The notes under the pieces were generated by a model that worked only from the letters and a program-made list of their open reading frames with translations, searched no databases and had not been told where the DNA came from. A stretch of 64,000 nt of DNA from positions 24,119 to 88,118 of the forward strand of contig JBBRND010000021.1 of assembly GCA_038230515.1 (NCBI GenBank), written 5' to 3'. This document shows positions 6,698-14,796 of this stretch, piece by piece (positions within the stretch are counted from its first letter, which is position 1; each line of letters opens with the position of its first letter). Origin of the DNA: JAPLDB01 sp038230515. Lineage in GTDB: Bacteria > Bacteroidota > Bacteroidia > AKYH767-A > 2013-40CM-41-45. Made by a program: the position numbers and the translations under genes.

Positions 6698-9685
6698 TTA
6701 ACTTTTCTCCTTCTTCGCAAAGTCAACCACAATTGGCGTGGCGATGCAAATGGAGGAATACGTTCCGATTACAATACCGATCAACAACGCAAACGTAAAT
6801 CCTCTGATTACTTCTCCGCCAAAAATAAATATAGCAAGGACTACGAAGAAGATAGTGAGCGATGTATTGATGGTTCTGCTCAGCGTTGCGTTCAATGCAT
6901 CATTGATTACTTTCTTCTGATCTTTTGCATGGTGATGCACGCCAACAAATTCGCGGATACGATCGAACACCACAACAGTATCCGTCATCGAGTAAGCCAT
7001 TACGGTAAGTATTGCGGCAATGAATGCCTGATCAATTTCAAGTGAGAATGGAAGCACTCCATTGAAGATGGCAAAGAATGAAAGTACCACAAGCGCATCG
7101 TGAAGCAATGCAACCACGGCACCGAGACCATACTGCCATCTACGGAAGCGGACGAAGATGTAGAGGAACATCAATCCGCAGGAGATGAAGATTGCCCAGC
7201 CGGCTGATGATTTAATATCGTCTGCAACAGTAGGTCCTACTTTCTGCGAGCTCATCACTTCATATTTTGTGTTGAGCGTTTTCAAACCTTCATTTACTTT
7301 CTCAACCACTTTTGCTTCTGCATCGGGACTCTGATCTTCGATCAGGTAACTCGTAGTTATGCGCAACTGATTTCCTCCTCCAAATGTTTTTACTTCAGGA
7401 GATTTAGTAAGTGGTGCTTTCAATGCATCAATAACCTGCACGGTAGTTAAAGGTTGTTCGAAGCGGACCACGTATGTTCTTCCTCCCTGAAAATCCACCC
7501 CGAAGTTTAAGCCCTTTATTGAAAAGGCAATGATTCCGCAGGCGATGATAATTCCGCTGAAAATGTAATATGATTTTCTACGCTCCACGAAATTGATGTG
7601 AATGTTTTTGAAAGCGCCTTTGGTAACACTGTTCCAAAATTTAATCTCTTTATTTTTTCCCAACATCCAGTCGAAGATGAGTCGTGAAATAAAGATGGCG
7701 CAGAATAACGATGAAAGAATTCCGATGATGAGTGTAGTTGCAAAACCCTGTATCGGGCCTGAACCGAATACGTAAAGGATGATACCGAGAATGAGCGTGG
7801 TGATGTTAGAGTCAATGATTGAAGTGTACGCATGTTTGAAACCATCACTTACTGCAAGGCGAACTCCTTTGCCTAACGTTAACTCTTCACGGATACGTTC
7901 GAAGATGAGGATATTCGCATCAACAGACATACCAATGGTGAGTACGATACCTGCAATACCGGGCAGTGTTAGCACCGCACCGAGCGAGGCGAGAATTCCC
8001 ATCACAAAAAATACGTTGACGAAGAGTGCAACGTCTGCAATCAATCCTGCATTGTTGTAATAAGATACCATGAACACAAGCACAAGTATCAATGCAATTA
8101 CGAAGGAGAGAAATCCTGCATTGATTGCTTCAGCGCCAAGAGTAGGACCAACCACTGTGTCCTGCACGATGCGCGCAGGAGCAGGAAGCTTACCTACTTT
8201 TAGAATATTGGCTAAATCTTCTGCCTCCTCAAGAGAAAAACTTCCTGTGATCGATGAGTTGCCTCCGCTGATTTCCTGTATTACATTCGGATAAGAATAA
8301 ACATAATCGTCCAGCACGATGGCTACTGCTTTGCCCACGTTGTCATGCGTGAGGCGTTTCCATACGCGCGCGCCTTCGGCATTCATGCTCATGGAAATTT
8401 CCCAGTTGTCAGTAAACTGTCCGCGCATTTTGCGGGCATCGGTAATTACGGAACCATCAAGCGGAGCAACGGGTTCGCGTGCGGGAGTTTTAATGGCAAC
8501 GAGCTGAACAACTTTTCCATCTTTATCAATCGGCTTCACGGTCCAGTATGGGCGAAACTCTTTCGGAAATTTAGAGCGCACCTGTTCCATCTGTAATATT
8601 TTATTTACACGCGCTGTGTCTTTCACCAATGAAGAACCGATAACCGGACCTTTGCGAAGTTCCTGCTGATTCTTATCGTTGGTTTGAACGGAAGGATTCA
8701 ACACTGCATACAGCGGATTGTCTTTTGCATATTCTTCAAAAGTTTTATTCTTCTTCGTTGTGTCTTTTGAAGCAGTGTCTTTATCATTCTTCGCTAATTG
8801 TTCTTCGAGAGAAGATTTCTTTGTTGAGTCTTTCGCAGTGGAATCTTTTGCTGCAATCAATGCATCATTTTTTGGTGCAAGTGAATCAGGGTTGAGTTTA
8901 CTTACATTGGTATCACTGATGCCCATACTCTTGAGTACCTTATTGGCTTCTTCAAGCATGGGGAAGATGTCTTTATTATCATACGTTTCCCAGAACTCCA
9001 GCTTGGCAGTTCCCTGAAGGAGTTTGCGCACACGCTCCGGTTCTTTAATGCCGGGAAGTTCAACTAGTATTCTTCCGTTGCCGATCTTCTGCACGTTGGG
9101 TTGTGTTACCCCGAATTTATCAATACGTGTTTTCAGAATCTGATACGTGCGATCAAAAGCAGCGTCCGATTCCGTCTTTATTATTTTCAACACATCTGCA
9201 TTTGATGAATTGAAGTTGATGCGGTCGCTCAACTCTTTTGTTGCGAAGATGGCAGCAAGCCGTGCATTGGCATCGAGTCTCTGAAATTCTTCTCCAAAGA
9301 GCGTTACGTAATCCTTCTGCGAACTGCTTTGTGCTTTCTGTGCATTGGCAAGTGCAGCATTGAAGGTGCCATCGTTGCTGTAGTTGCTCATAGCGCGGAT
9401 AAGATCAACGAGGGATACTTCCATCGTTACGTTCATGCCCCCTTTTAAGTCGAGCCCGAGGTTGATCTCGTTCTCCTTGCATTTTTTGTAGCTGCTTCCG
9501 AAGAGCGGATAAGCGGGTAGCGAACTTACCGAATCGAGATACACCTTCTCTTTGAGTACATCGCCTTTTGCGTAGTCCTTTGCCTTGTCTTCAACGTGTT
9601 TGGTTACCCATGTGAATGAAAGCTGATATAAACAAACCAGAGCCATTAAAATGGCAAAAAGTTTTACAGCGCCTTTACTTTGCAT
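6698..9685 (-). CDS. secDF: SecDF fused protein-export membrane protein
   Basis: 995 residues, SecD and SecF in one chain as usual in Bacteroidota. The N-terminal transmembrane helix is followed by GLDLKGGMNVTMEV, the SecD hallmark. The large periplasmic P1 region holds LLQGTAKLEFWETYD and a Lys/Asp/Thr-rich insertion (about residues 270-320). The SecD membrane block runs from roughly 525 to 680, with DANILIFERIREEL. The SecF half begins near 700 (RRKSYYIFSGIIIACG), with LNFGVDFQGG, and ends with a second block containing DTVVVFDRIREF. It uses proton flow to help SecYEG release exported proteins; the many signal-peptide proteins here would depend on it. Confidence 0.97.
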   Translation of the reverse strand: MQSKGAVKLFAILMALVCLYQLSFTWVTKHVEDKAKDYAKGDVLKEKVYLDSVSSLPAYPLFGSSYKKCKENEINLGLDLKGGMNVTMEVSLVDLIRAMSNYSNDGTFNAALANAQKAQSSSQKDYVTLFGEEFQRLDANARLAAIFATKELSDRINFNSSNADVLKIIKTESDAAFDRTYQILKTRIDKFGVTQPNVQKIGNGRILVELPGIKEPERVRKLLQGTAKLEFWETYDNKDIFPMLEEANKVLKSMGISDTNVSKLNPDSLAPKNDALIAAKDSTAKDSTKKSSLEEQLAKNDKDTASKDTTKKNKTFEEYAKDNPLYAVLNPSVQTNDKNQQELRKGPVIGSSLVKDTARVNKILQMEQVRSKFPKEFRPYWTVKPIDKDGKVVQLVAIKTPAREPVAPLDGSVITDARKMRGQFTDNWEISMSMNAEGARVWKRLTHDNVGKAVAIVLDDYVYSYPNVIQEISGGNSSITGSFSLEEAEDLANILKVGKLPAPARIVQDTVVGPTLGAEAINAGFLSFVIALILVLVFMVSYYNNAGLIADVALFVNVFFVMGILASLGAVLTLPGIAGIVLTIGMSVDANILIFERIREELTLGKGVRLAVSDGFKHAYTSIIDSNITTLILGIILYVFGSGPIQGFATTLIIGILSSLFCAIFISRLIFDWMLGKNKEIKFWNSVTKGAFKNIHINFVERRKSYYIFSGIIIACGIIAFSIKGLNFGVDFQGGRTYVVRFEQPLTTVQVIDALKAPLTKSPEVKTFGGGNQLRITTSYLIEDQSPDAEAKVVEKVNEGLKTLNTKYEVMSSQKVGPTVADDIKSSAGWAIFISCGLMFLYIFVRFRRWQYGLGAVVALLHDALVVLSFFAIFNGVLPFSLEIDQAFIAAILTVMAYSMTDTVVVFDRIREFVGVHHHAKDQKKVINDALNATLSRTINTSLTIFFVVLAIFIFGGEVIRGFTFALLIGIVIGTYSSICIATPIVVDFAKKEKS

Positions 9686-9729
9686 GTCGTGCTTTTTATG
9701 ATATTATGAAGGTTAAATATTTGGGGGTG

Positions 9730-9760
9730 CAAACGTAGAAGAATTTTGCGATACAGCAAA
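9730..9760 (-). promoter_or_regulatory. Bacteroidota-type promoter for secDF
   Basis: Read on the minus strand: TTTG (9757-9760), 19 bases, then TACGTTTG (9730-9737). This fits the TTTG-N19-TAnnTTTG consensus of the primary sigma factor in this phylum exactly. The -7 box is 45 bases before the secDF start at 9685. Confidence 0.6.
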
Positions 9761-9876
9761 GGATTTGAGTTCGTAGTTTTTAGTTGGTAGTTTGGAGTAA
9801 GGGGCAGGGTGTAATTAATAAAAAGCGGCAAGAGGCAGCAACGGAAGGTAGTAAACAGCCGTGAGTATTAAGTGCC

Positions 9877-10131
9877 CTACTCTTTCACCATTCTTCCTCT
9901 CCAAACGTTTTCTTTTTCATCCATGACGGCATAAAAGTAAATGCCGGAGGAAAAATTGCTGAGGTTTATTTCTGAAAAATTATTCTCTGAGGTATAAACA
10001 ATGCGCCAGCACTGTCGCTGATGCGGAGTGCATCCTTTCAAAATTTCATCTCCACCACTACCATCTTCCGCAAGAACGAAGGAGCTAAAAGAAATAAATG
10101 AAATAACTAGCGTAAAAATTATCTTCTTCAT
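9877..10131 (-). CDS. Mini secreted protein: signal peptide plus half a sorting domain
   Basis: 84 residues. A clear Sec signal peptide (MKKIIFTLVISFISFSSFVLAE) is followed after only about 30 residues by the closing half of a type A T9SS sorting domain: EINLSNFSSGIYFYAV and the end WRGRMVKE, which matches the end of the gene at 56245 (WRGKVVKE). The first half of the sorting domain, with its YPNP strand, is missing. It may be the remains of a longer T9SS gene whose middle was deleted in frame, or a tiny secreted protein. Both ends are intact, so it could still be expressed. Confidence 0.6.
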   Translation of the reverse strand: MKKIIFTLVISFISFSSFVLAEDGSGGDEILKGCTPHQRQCWRIVYTSENNFSEINLSNFSSGIYFYAVMDEKENVWRGRMVKE

Positions 10132-10201
10132 CTCAATTGGTCTTAAGGTTTACAAAACCTAACTTGAAGATGAGGAGAATATTTGAAGGGGCGTTTATTT
10201 T

Positions 10202-10233
10202 GTATAGCCCACGGTATTAACCGTGGGCTATAC
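10202..10233. repeat. Palindromic repeat (REP-like), intergenic copy
   Basis: A perfect 14-bp inverted repeat: gtatagcccacggt at 10202-10215 and its complement at 10220-10233, with a 4-base loop. The core tagcccacggtt/aaccgtggg recurs at 57431-57471 inside a coding region. It lies directly after the stop of the minus-strand gene 10235-10483, so it may also act as a transcript end or RNA-stabilising hairpin. Confidence 0.75.
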
Positions 10234-10234
10234 A

Positions 10235-10483
10235 CTACTTCACTCTCTCAACCACCCAACCATCTCCACTTACGAGCATCAGGCATGTAAAACGTTCACT
10301 GCGCCTGTGTTCAAATCTGCGCAACAATGCAGTGGGTGCTTTGCTTTTCCATTTCCAATCCTTCTTTTCCAGATGGATGATATCGCCCACTTTCATGTTT
10401 ATCAACATTGATCGCAGATGAGTCATGTGCCCCGGTGGTTTTAACTCCATCTTTTCTTTTTCTTCACGGGTTATTTTCTTCAT
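10235..10483 (-). CDS. Small basic orphan protein
   Basis: 82 residues from ATG 10483; the frame could extend to a TTG at 10519 but that is less likely. It is rich in Lys and Arg, has no signal peptide or membrane segment, and contains KVGDIIHLEKKDWKWKSK and ERFTCLMLVSGDGWVVERVK, a strand-rich layout with several Trp. I do not recognise the family. The charge and size would suit a nucleic-acid-binding protein, but no known motif is visible. Array B begins 87 bases upstream of its start. Confidence 0.6.
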   Translation of the reverse strand: MKKITREEKEKMELKPPGHMTHLRSMLINMKVGDIIHLEKKDWKWKSKAPTALLRRFEHRRSERFTCLMLVSGDGWVVERVK

Positions 10484-10569
10484 AACATTATTTGGTTTTA
10501 TGCTGAAACAGTTCAGCAATGAATTTTCGCTGCAAAGTTATACATTTCCGGCATATAAAAGAAACACAG

Positions 10570-10800
10570 CATGTGCGGAGGGGATTTGCTAAGGTACGGA
10601 GGGAATCTCCGAAAGTGCGGAGAAAATCTGCTAGAGTGCGAAAATAATCTACTACGGTGTGAAAAAGAATGATTAGAGTGTGATTTTGAATGATTAGAGA
10701 ATGAAGAAATATAATTAAGGTACAATTTAGAATAATATGAGTGCGACAGTGCATCGCGTAATGGCGCAGTGGCTTCGCGGAATAGCGGATGGAATAAAAT
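10570..10800. repeat. 21-bp periodic array B
   Basis: Eleven 21-bp units start at 10570 and every 21 bases to 10780. They are degenerate; the best kept positions are G-T at unit positions 4-5 and G at 8 (core GTGYG), followed by an A/T-rich middle and usually AATCT or AATGATT near the end. It occupies the space between the divergent genes 10235-10483 (minus) and 10906-11274 (plus). No alternation of unit types is evident. Open frames on the minus strand here (heptapeptide pattern such as NHSKSHS) are by-products of the period. Confidence 0.85.
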
Positions 10801-10905
10801 AAGAGAAAACGGAAGAGCTATGCACAATGCTGGTTAATCTTTGAGCAAAAATATTAAAATTGAAAAGCGGGGTAGAAAAAAATAATAGTAGGTTTGCGAA
10901 AGAAA

Positions 10906-11274
10906 ATGCTTGCAATAATGAATGCTAAAAGCGGATTGACTACATCAGCCGCAATTTTTCTTATCACCTTGTTTAACTCATGCAGTTGTGATTGCTGGTG
11001 CGAAAAAAACCTAGGGTGCACAATTCTAACCGTGAAGCTAAAATCAAATGACAGCTTAGTGGTATCACAGATTTATTGCTCGCAAACCAATTATTCCAGT
11101 GATTTAATATTGCGTGATTCGATCACTGAATTCTATGCCCGTTACAGTTCTGACACTACAGCAATAAGCAGCCGCGACTCGATCTATACACATGAACAAA
11201 GAATAGAGAACCTCAGCTGTAAGGAATCAGACCCTTACATAAAGAATGGATATAATTGTGAGTGTGCTAAATAA
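10906..11274 (+). CDS. Putative Cys-rich lipoprotein
   Basis: 122 residues from ATG 10906. A hydrophobic N-terminus (TTSAAIFLITLFNSC) ends in a lipobox-like LFNSC, giving a predicted lipid-anchored protein. Directly after it come several cysteines (CSCDCWCEKNLGC), and two more pairs lie near the end (NGYNCECAK). The middle is rich in Ser, Thr and Asp. No family is recognised. It diverges from the small basic orphan, with array B between them. An ATG at 10918 is an alternative start that keeps the signal. Confidence 0.5.
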   Translation: MLAIMNAKSGLTTSAAIFLITLFNSCSCDCWCEKNLGCTILTVKLKSNDSLVVSQIYCSQTNYSSDLILRDSITEFYARYSSDTTAISSRDSIYTHEQRIENLSCKESDPYIKNGYNCECAK

Positions 11275-11394
11275 TTAGCTGATTGAAAAGTAATTCTAAA
11301 GTTTTTCAACCTGTTTTCTAAAACAAACCCTACAGAAGTTTATTCCCTCTACGGAGTTTTAATTTAAAAATCAACACATCTTCAAATTTTCAAA

Positions 11395-12870
11395 TCAATA
11401 CGCTCTCGCAAACACCACGCGTTCCTTGCTTGGATTGCCTGAGTAAATACATTTCCCTTCTTCCGCTTTATTGACGAGAGGTATGCAGCGTATGGTCGCC
11501 TTGGTTTGCTCTTTAATTTTTTCTTCGGTTTCGGCAGTGCCGTCCCAGTGTGCAAAAACAAAGCCGCCATCGGTGTCGAGGATGCGCGTTAACTCATCCA
11601 TTGTATCCGCATTAGAAGTTCTTGTCTCGCGGAAGTTTTGCGCCTTGTTGTAAATGTTTTCCTGAATATTGTCCAGCAGGTGTTCAATCTTCAGAGATAA
11701 ATCGGTGAGATGAATAACTGTTTTCTCTTTCGTATCCCTGCGCGCCACTTCAACCGATTGATTTTCCAAATCGCGCGGACCAATGGAGATGCGCACAGGT
11801 ACACCTTTCAATTCATACTCTGCAAATTTCCATCCGGGCTTGTGCGTATCGCGGTTGTCGAACTTCACTGAAATATTTTTCTGCCTCAGTTCGCTCATTA
11901 TTTTATTTGCAACCACCGTGATCTCATTCAACTGCTCATCGCTTTTGTAAATCGGAACAATGACCACCTGAATCGGTGCAAGTTTAGGAGGCAGCACCAA
12001 TCCGTCATCATCACTGTGTGCCATCACCAGCGCACCCATCAACCGCGTTGACACGCCCCATGAAGTAGCCCATACATGATCAAGTTTGCCATCCTTGCCT
12101 GTAAACTTCACATCAAATGCTTTTGCAAAATTCTGTCCCAGAAAATGTGATGTGCCTGCCTGCAATGCTTTGCCATCCTGCATCATTGCTTCAATGCAAT
12201 AAGTATCTATCGCTCCTGCAAAACGTTCGCTCGCGGTCTTCACACCCTTTATCACCGGCAGCGCAAGAAATTTCTCGGCAAACTCAGCATACACATCAAG
12301 CATCTTTCTTGTCTCTTCAATGGCTTCGTCAGCAGTGGCATGTGCCGTGTGTCCTTCCTGCCAGAGAAATTCAGCCGTGCGAAGAAATAGCCGCGTGCGC
12401 ATTTCCCATCGCACTACATTTGCCCATTGGTTAATAAGCAAAGGCAGGTCACGGTATGATTGGATCCATCCTTTGTACGTATGCCAGATAATGGTTTCAG
12501 AAGTCGGGCGAACGATCAGTTCTTCCTCCAGTTTTGCATCAGGATCAACAATTACTCCGCTACCGTCAGCAGCATTCTTCAACCGGTAATGAGTTACTAC
12601 CGCGCACTCCTTCGCAAACCCTTCGACATGCGATGCTTCCTTACTGAAAAAGGACTTCGGAATAAACAACGGAAAGTACGCGTTTGAGTGACCCGTATCT
12701 TTAAACATTTTGTCGAGCACTGCCTGCATCTTTTCCCAGATGGCGTAACCATAGGGCTTGATAACCATACAACCTCTCACAGCAGAGTTTTCTGCAAGGT
12801 CGGCTTTGATCACAAGATCATTGTACCATTGAGAATAATTTTCACTGCGGGGAGTAAGAACTTTAGCCAT
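11395..12870 (-). CDS. proS: Prolyl-tRNA synthetase (type 3, eukaryote/archaeal-like)
   Basis: 491 residues, the length of the short ProS form that lacks the editing insertion. Class II core: ELIVRPTSETIIWHTYKGWI, motif 2 RTRLFLRTAEFLWQEGHTAH, and motif 3 GVSTRLMGALVMAHSDD. The anticodon-binding domain starts near IQVVIVPIY and the C-terminal Zn-like domain holds KCIYSGNPS. It charges tRNA-Pro. A divergent spacer of 175 bases separates it from the low-complexity lipoprotein gene. Confidence 0.97.
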   Translation of the reverse strand: MAKVLTPRSENYSQWYNDLVIKADLAENSAVRGCMVIKPYGYAIWEKMQAVLDKMFKDTGHSNAYFPLFIPKSFFSKEASHVEGFAKECAVVTHYRLKNAADGSGVIVDPDAKLEEELIVRPTSETIIWHTYKGWIQSYRDLPLLINQWANVVRWEMRTRLFLRTAEFLWQEGHTAHATADEAIEETRKMLDVYAEFAEKFLALPVIKGVKTASERFAGAIDTYCIEAMMQDGKALQAGTSHFLGQNFAKAFDVKFTGKDGKLDHVWATSWGVSTRLMGALVMAHSDDDGLVLPPKLAPIQVVIVPIYKSDEQLNEITVVANKIMSELRQKNISVKFDNRDTHKPGWKFAEYELKGVPVRISIGPRDLENQSVEVARRDTKEKTVIHLTDLSLKIEHLLDNIQENIYNKAQNFRETRTSNADTMDELTRILDTDGGFVFAHWDGTAETEEKIKEQTKATIRCIPLVNKAEEGKCIYSGNPSKERVVFARAY

Positions 12871-13030
12871 AAGTTAAATCGGTTTTTGTATGTAAAAACA
12901 CCGAGTTTTACCGGTTTAACGTATAGCAAATAACGAAAAACGAGCTTTGGTACGGTGTTTGTAATTTGAGAGGACGAAATTAGTAATTAAAACTTCATCA
13001 AATTTCAACCACATTTGTACTTTAAAATAA

Positions 13031-13038
13031 AAAGGAGA
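13031..13038 (+). promoter_or_regulatory. Unusually strong Shine-Dalgarno
   Basis: AAAGGAGA lies 7 bases before the ATG at 13046. Most genes in this window lack any such sequence, as expected for Bacteroidota, so this one stands out and fixes the start of the lipoprotein gene. It may mark high translation. Confidence 0.6.
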
Positions 13039-13045
13039 CCGTATT

Positions 13046-14701
13046 ATGAAACGCATTACAAACATCTTCGCTACTGCCGGAATCATTTTCCTCGCCAGTT
13101 GTTCATCATCAAAAAATGCATCCTCACAATCACCCGATGATGTGTATTATTCTTCGGGCGATCACACAGCGCAACCTCAACCTGCCTCTGCCGTGAGCCA
13201 GCAACCTGCGCCTGACAACTACAGTCAGAACAACAGCAATTATACTCCTAGTCAGAACAGCAATAATCAGCAAGATAATTCCAGTCAGAATAATTCTTCC
13301 GGAGCACAGGATCAAACTTATTCTTCCCAACAGAATCAGAATCCTTCATCCACTCAGCGCACAACTGATGATAACGGCAACACCTACGTAACCAATAATT
13401 ATTACAATGATGATGATTATTACGACTACCAATACTCATCGCGCATACGTAGATATTATTCTCCAGCTATCGGATACAACTATTACGATCCGTACTACAC
13501 TAATTCATATTGGTATGATTACAATCCGTACTCGTACGGTGTAAGCATCTACTGCGGCTATCATTTCTGGGCACCTTCTTATTGCTATTACAATCCGTTC
13601 TGGTTTGGTCCGTCCTTCGGATATGGGTATAGTCCATGGGGATATTCTTACGGATATAACGGATACTACGATGGCTATTATAGTGGGCTTTACCACAACG
13701 GTTACAACAATCCGTATTATTACAACAGCTATGAAGGAACAACAAATAGCTATTACGGTCCACGCGGTTCCATCAGTTCAAACGGGAAAACCAATTCACC
13801 ATCTCCTCGTGGCTACACGTTAGGTGAGAAATATCAACAAGCAATTAGTGATCATAAAATTACTACCCTCGATCCGCATGGCGTTAATGGAACTGAACCT
13901 GGCACTAAGCCCGTTCCGGTTAGTGGTCGTAATGTAGTTTCTCCTATTGTACAACCCGGAGGCAAACAACCAATCAATACTGTAAATCCAAGAACTGTTG
14001 TTGATGGTGGAGGAAAAAATCCTGTAAGCACCGAACCAACCAGAGGACCGATCTCTATCAAGAATGAAACTGGTGGGAAACCTGTCGTTAGTCCTATAAC
14101 TACACCCGTAAGAACTAATACTATTGGTGCAAATCAAAATCCAAAAGATAACGGTGGAACTGTCCGTCCGGATGTTGTGCAACCTGTACGCGGAAATAAT
14201 TTCTCCCGTCCAAATAACGATGTAACAGTAAACCCGCGCAACAACAATGGTGGAACTGTTCGTCCGAATGTAGAACCGCGGAATTATCAGAATGTGCGTC
14301 CTGAAAACATTCAACCCCGTGATAATAATCAGTACAGTCAACCAAATAATACGCAACCTAGGAACAACAATGAGTACAGTCAACCAAGGAATGACCGTCC
14401 TCGCAATGAAAATATGAATCCGAGAAATTACAATACTCCGCAAAATAATACTCCGCGAATTGAGCCACACAACGAACAGCAACCGAGAAACAACAATCCT
14501 TCATACGAGCGTCCGCGTCAGGAGAGGCAGCCACGCATAGAACCGCGCCAGGAGCCGCGCCAATACAAGCAGGAAAATTCGCAACCGCGTCATCAGGAAA
14601 ATATTAGCTCGCCAGCACCTCGCCAGCAAAACATCAGTGCACCTGCTCCGCGAAGTAATAATTCAGGTAACGAAAACAGGGGAGGAGGAAGAAGAAAGTA
14701 A
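13046..14701 (+). CDS. Low-complexity lipoprotein (N/Q/S, then Y/G, then P/N/R rich)
   Basis: 551 residues. The signal ends in the lipobox LASC (Cys19). Three compositional zones follow: Ser/Gln/Asn-rich (about 20-125), a Tyr/Gly/Trp-rich zone (about 130-235, with YSYGYNGYYDGYYSGLYHNG), and a long Pro/Asn/Arg/Gln-rich tail (about 240-551) with repeated forms of PRNNN and EPRQ. No folded domain is recognisable. The composition suits an extended or phase-separating surface polymer, which is inference. It has a strong ribosome-binding site and its own terminator, and is followed by the OmpP1-like gene. Confidence 0.75.
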   Translation: MKRITNIFATAGIIFLASCSSSKNASSQSPDDVYYSSGDHTAQPQPASAVSQQPAPDNYSQNNSNYTPSQNSNNQQDNSSQNNSSGAQDQTYSSQQNQNPSSTQRTTDDNGNTYVTNNYYNDDDYYDYQYSSRIRRYYSPAIGYNYYDPYYTNSYWYDYNPYSYGVSIYCGYHFWAPSYCYYNPFWFGPSFGYGYSPWGYSYGYNGYYDGYYSGLYHNGYNNPYYYNSYEGTTNSYYGPRGSISSNGKTNSPSPRGYTLGEKYQQAISDHKITTLDPHGVNGTEPGTKPVPVSGRNVVSPIVQPGGKQPINTVNPRTVVDGGGKNPVSTEPTRGPISIKNETGGKPVVSPITTPVRTNTIGANQNPKDNGGTVRPDVVQPVRGNNFSRPNNDVTVNPRNNNGGTVRPNVEPRNYQNVRPENIQPRDNNQYSQPNNTQPRNNNEYSQPRNDRPRNENMNPRNYNTPQNNTPRIEPHNEQQPRNNNPSYERPRQERQPRIEPRQEPRQYKQENSQPRHQENISSPAPRQQNISAPAPRSNNSGNENRGGGRRK

Positions 14702-14717
14702 GTTCATTCCCATAGAC

Positions 14718-14758
14718 ACCCGCACTGAAATACAGAGTACATCTCAGTGCGGGTTTTA
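14718..14758 (+). terminator. Rho-independent terminator
   Basis: ACCCGCACTGA (14718-14728) pairs with TCAGTGCGGGT (14744-14754) around a 15-base loop, followed by TTT. It lies 17 bases after the lipoprotein stop and 43 bases before the next gene, so the two plus-strand genes are probably separate transcripts. Confidence 0.75.
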
Positions 14759-14796
14759 TATGCAAAATGTTTTGTCAAAAATTAAAGAATAAGAAA

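Noticed and set aside
10513..10827. Minus-strand frame of 104 codons with heptad pattern in array B
   Set aside because: Composition (His/Ser/Phe/Tyr) follows directly from the 21-bp period; no homology and no signals.
13820..14482. 220-codon minus-strand frame opposite the low-complexity lipoprotein gene
   Set aside because: It mirrors the Asn/Pro-rich plus-strand gene as Ile/Val/Thr-rich sequence; the plus-strand gene has signal peptide, lipobox and strong ribosome-binding site.
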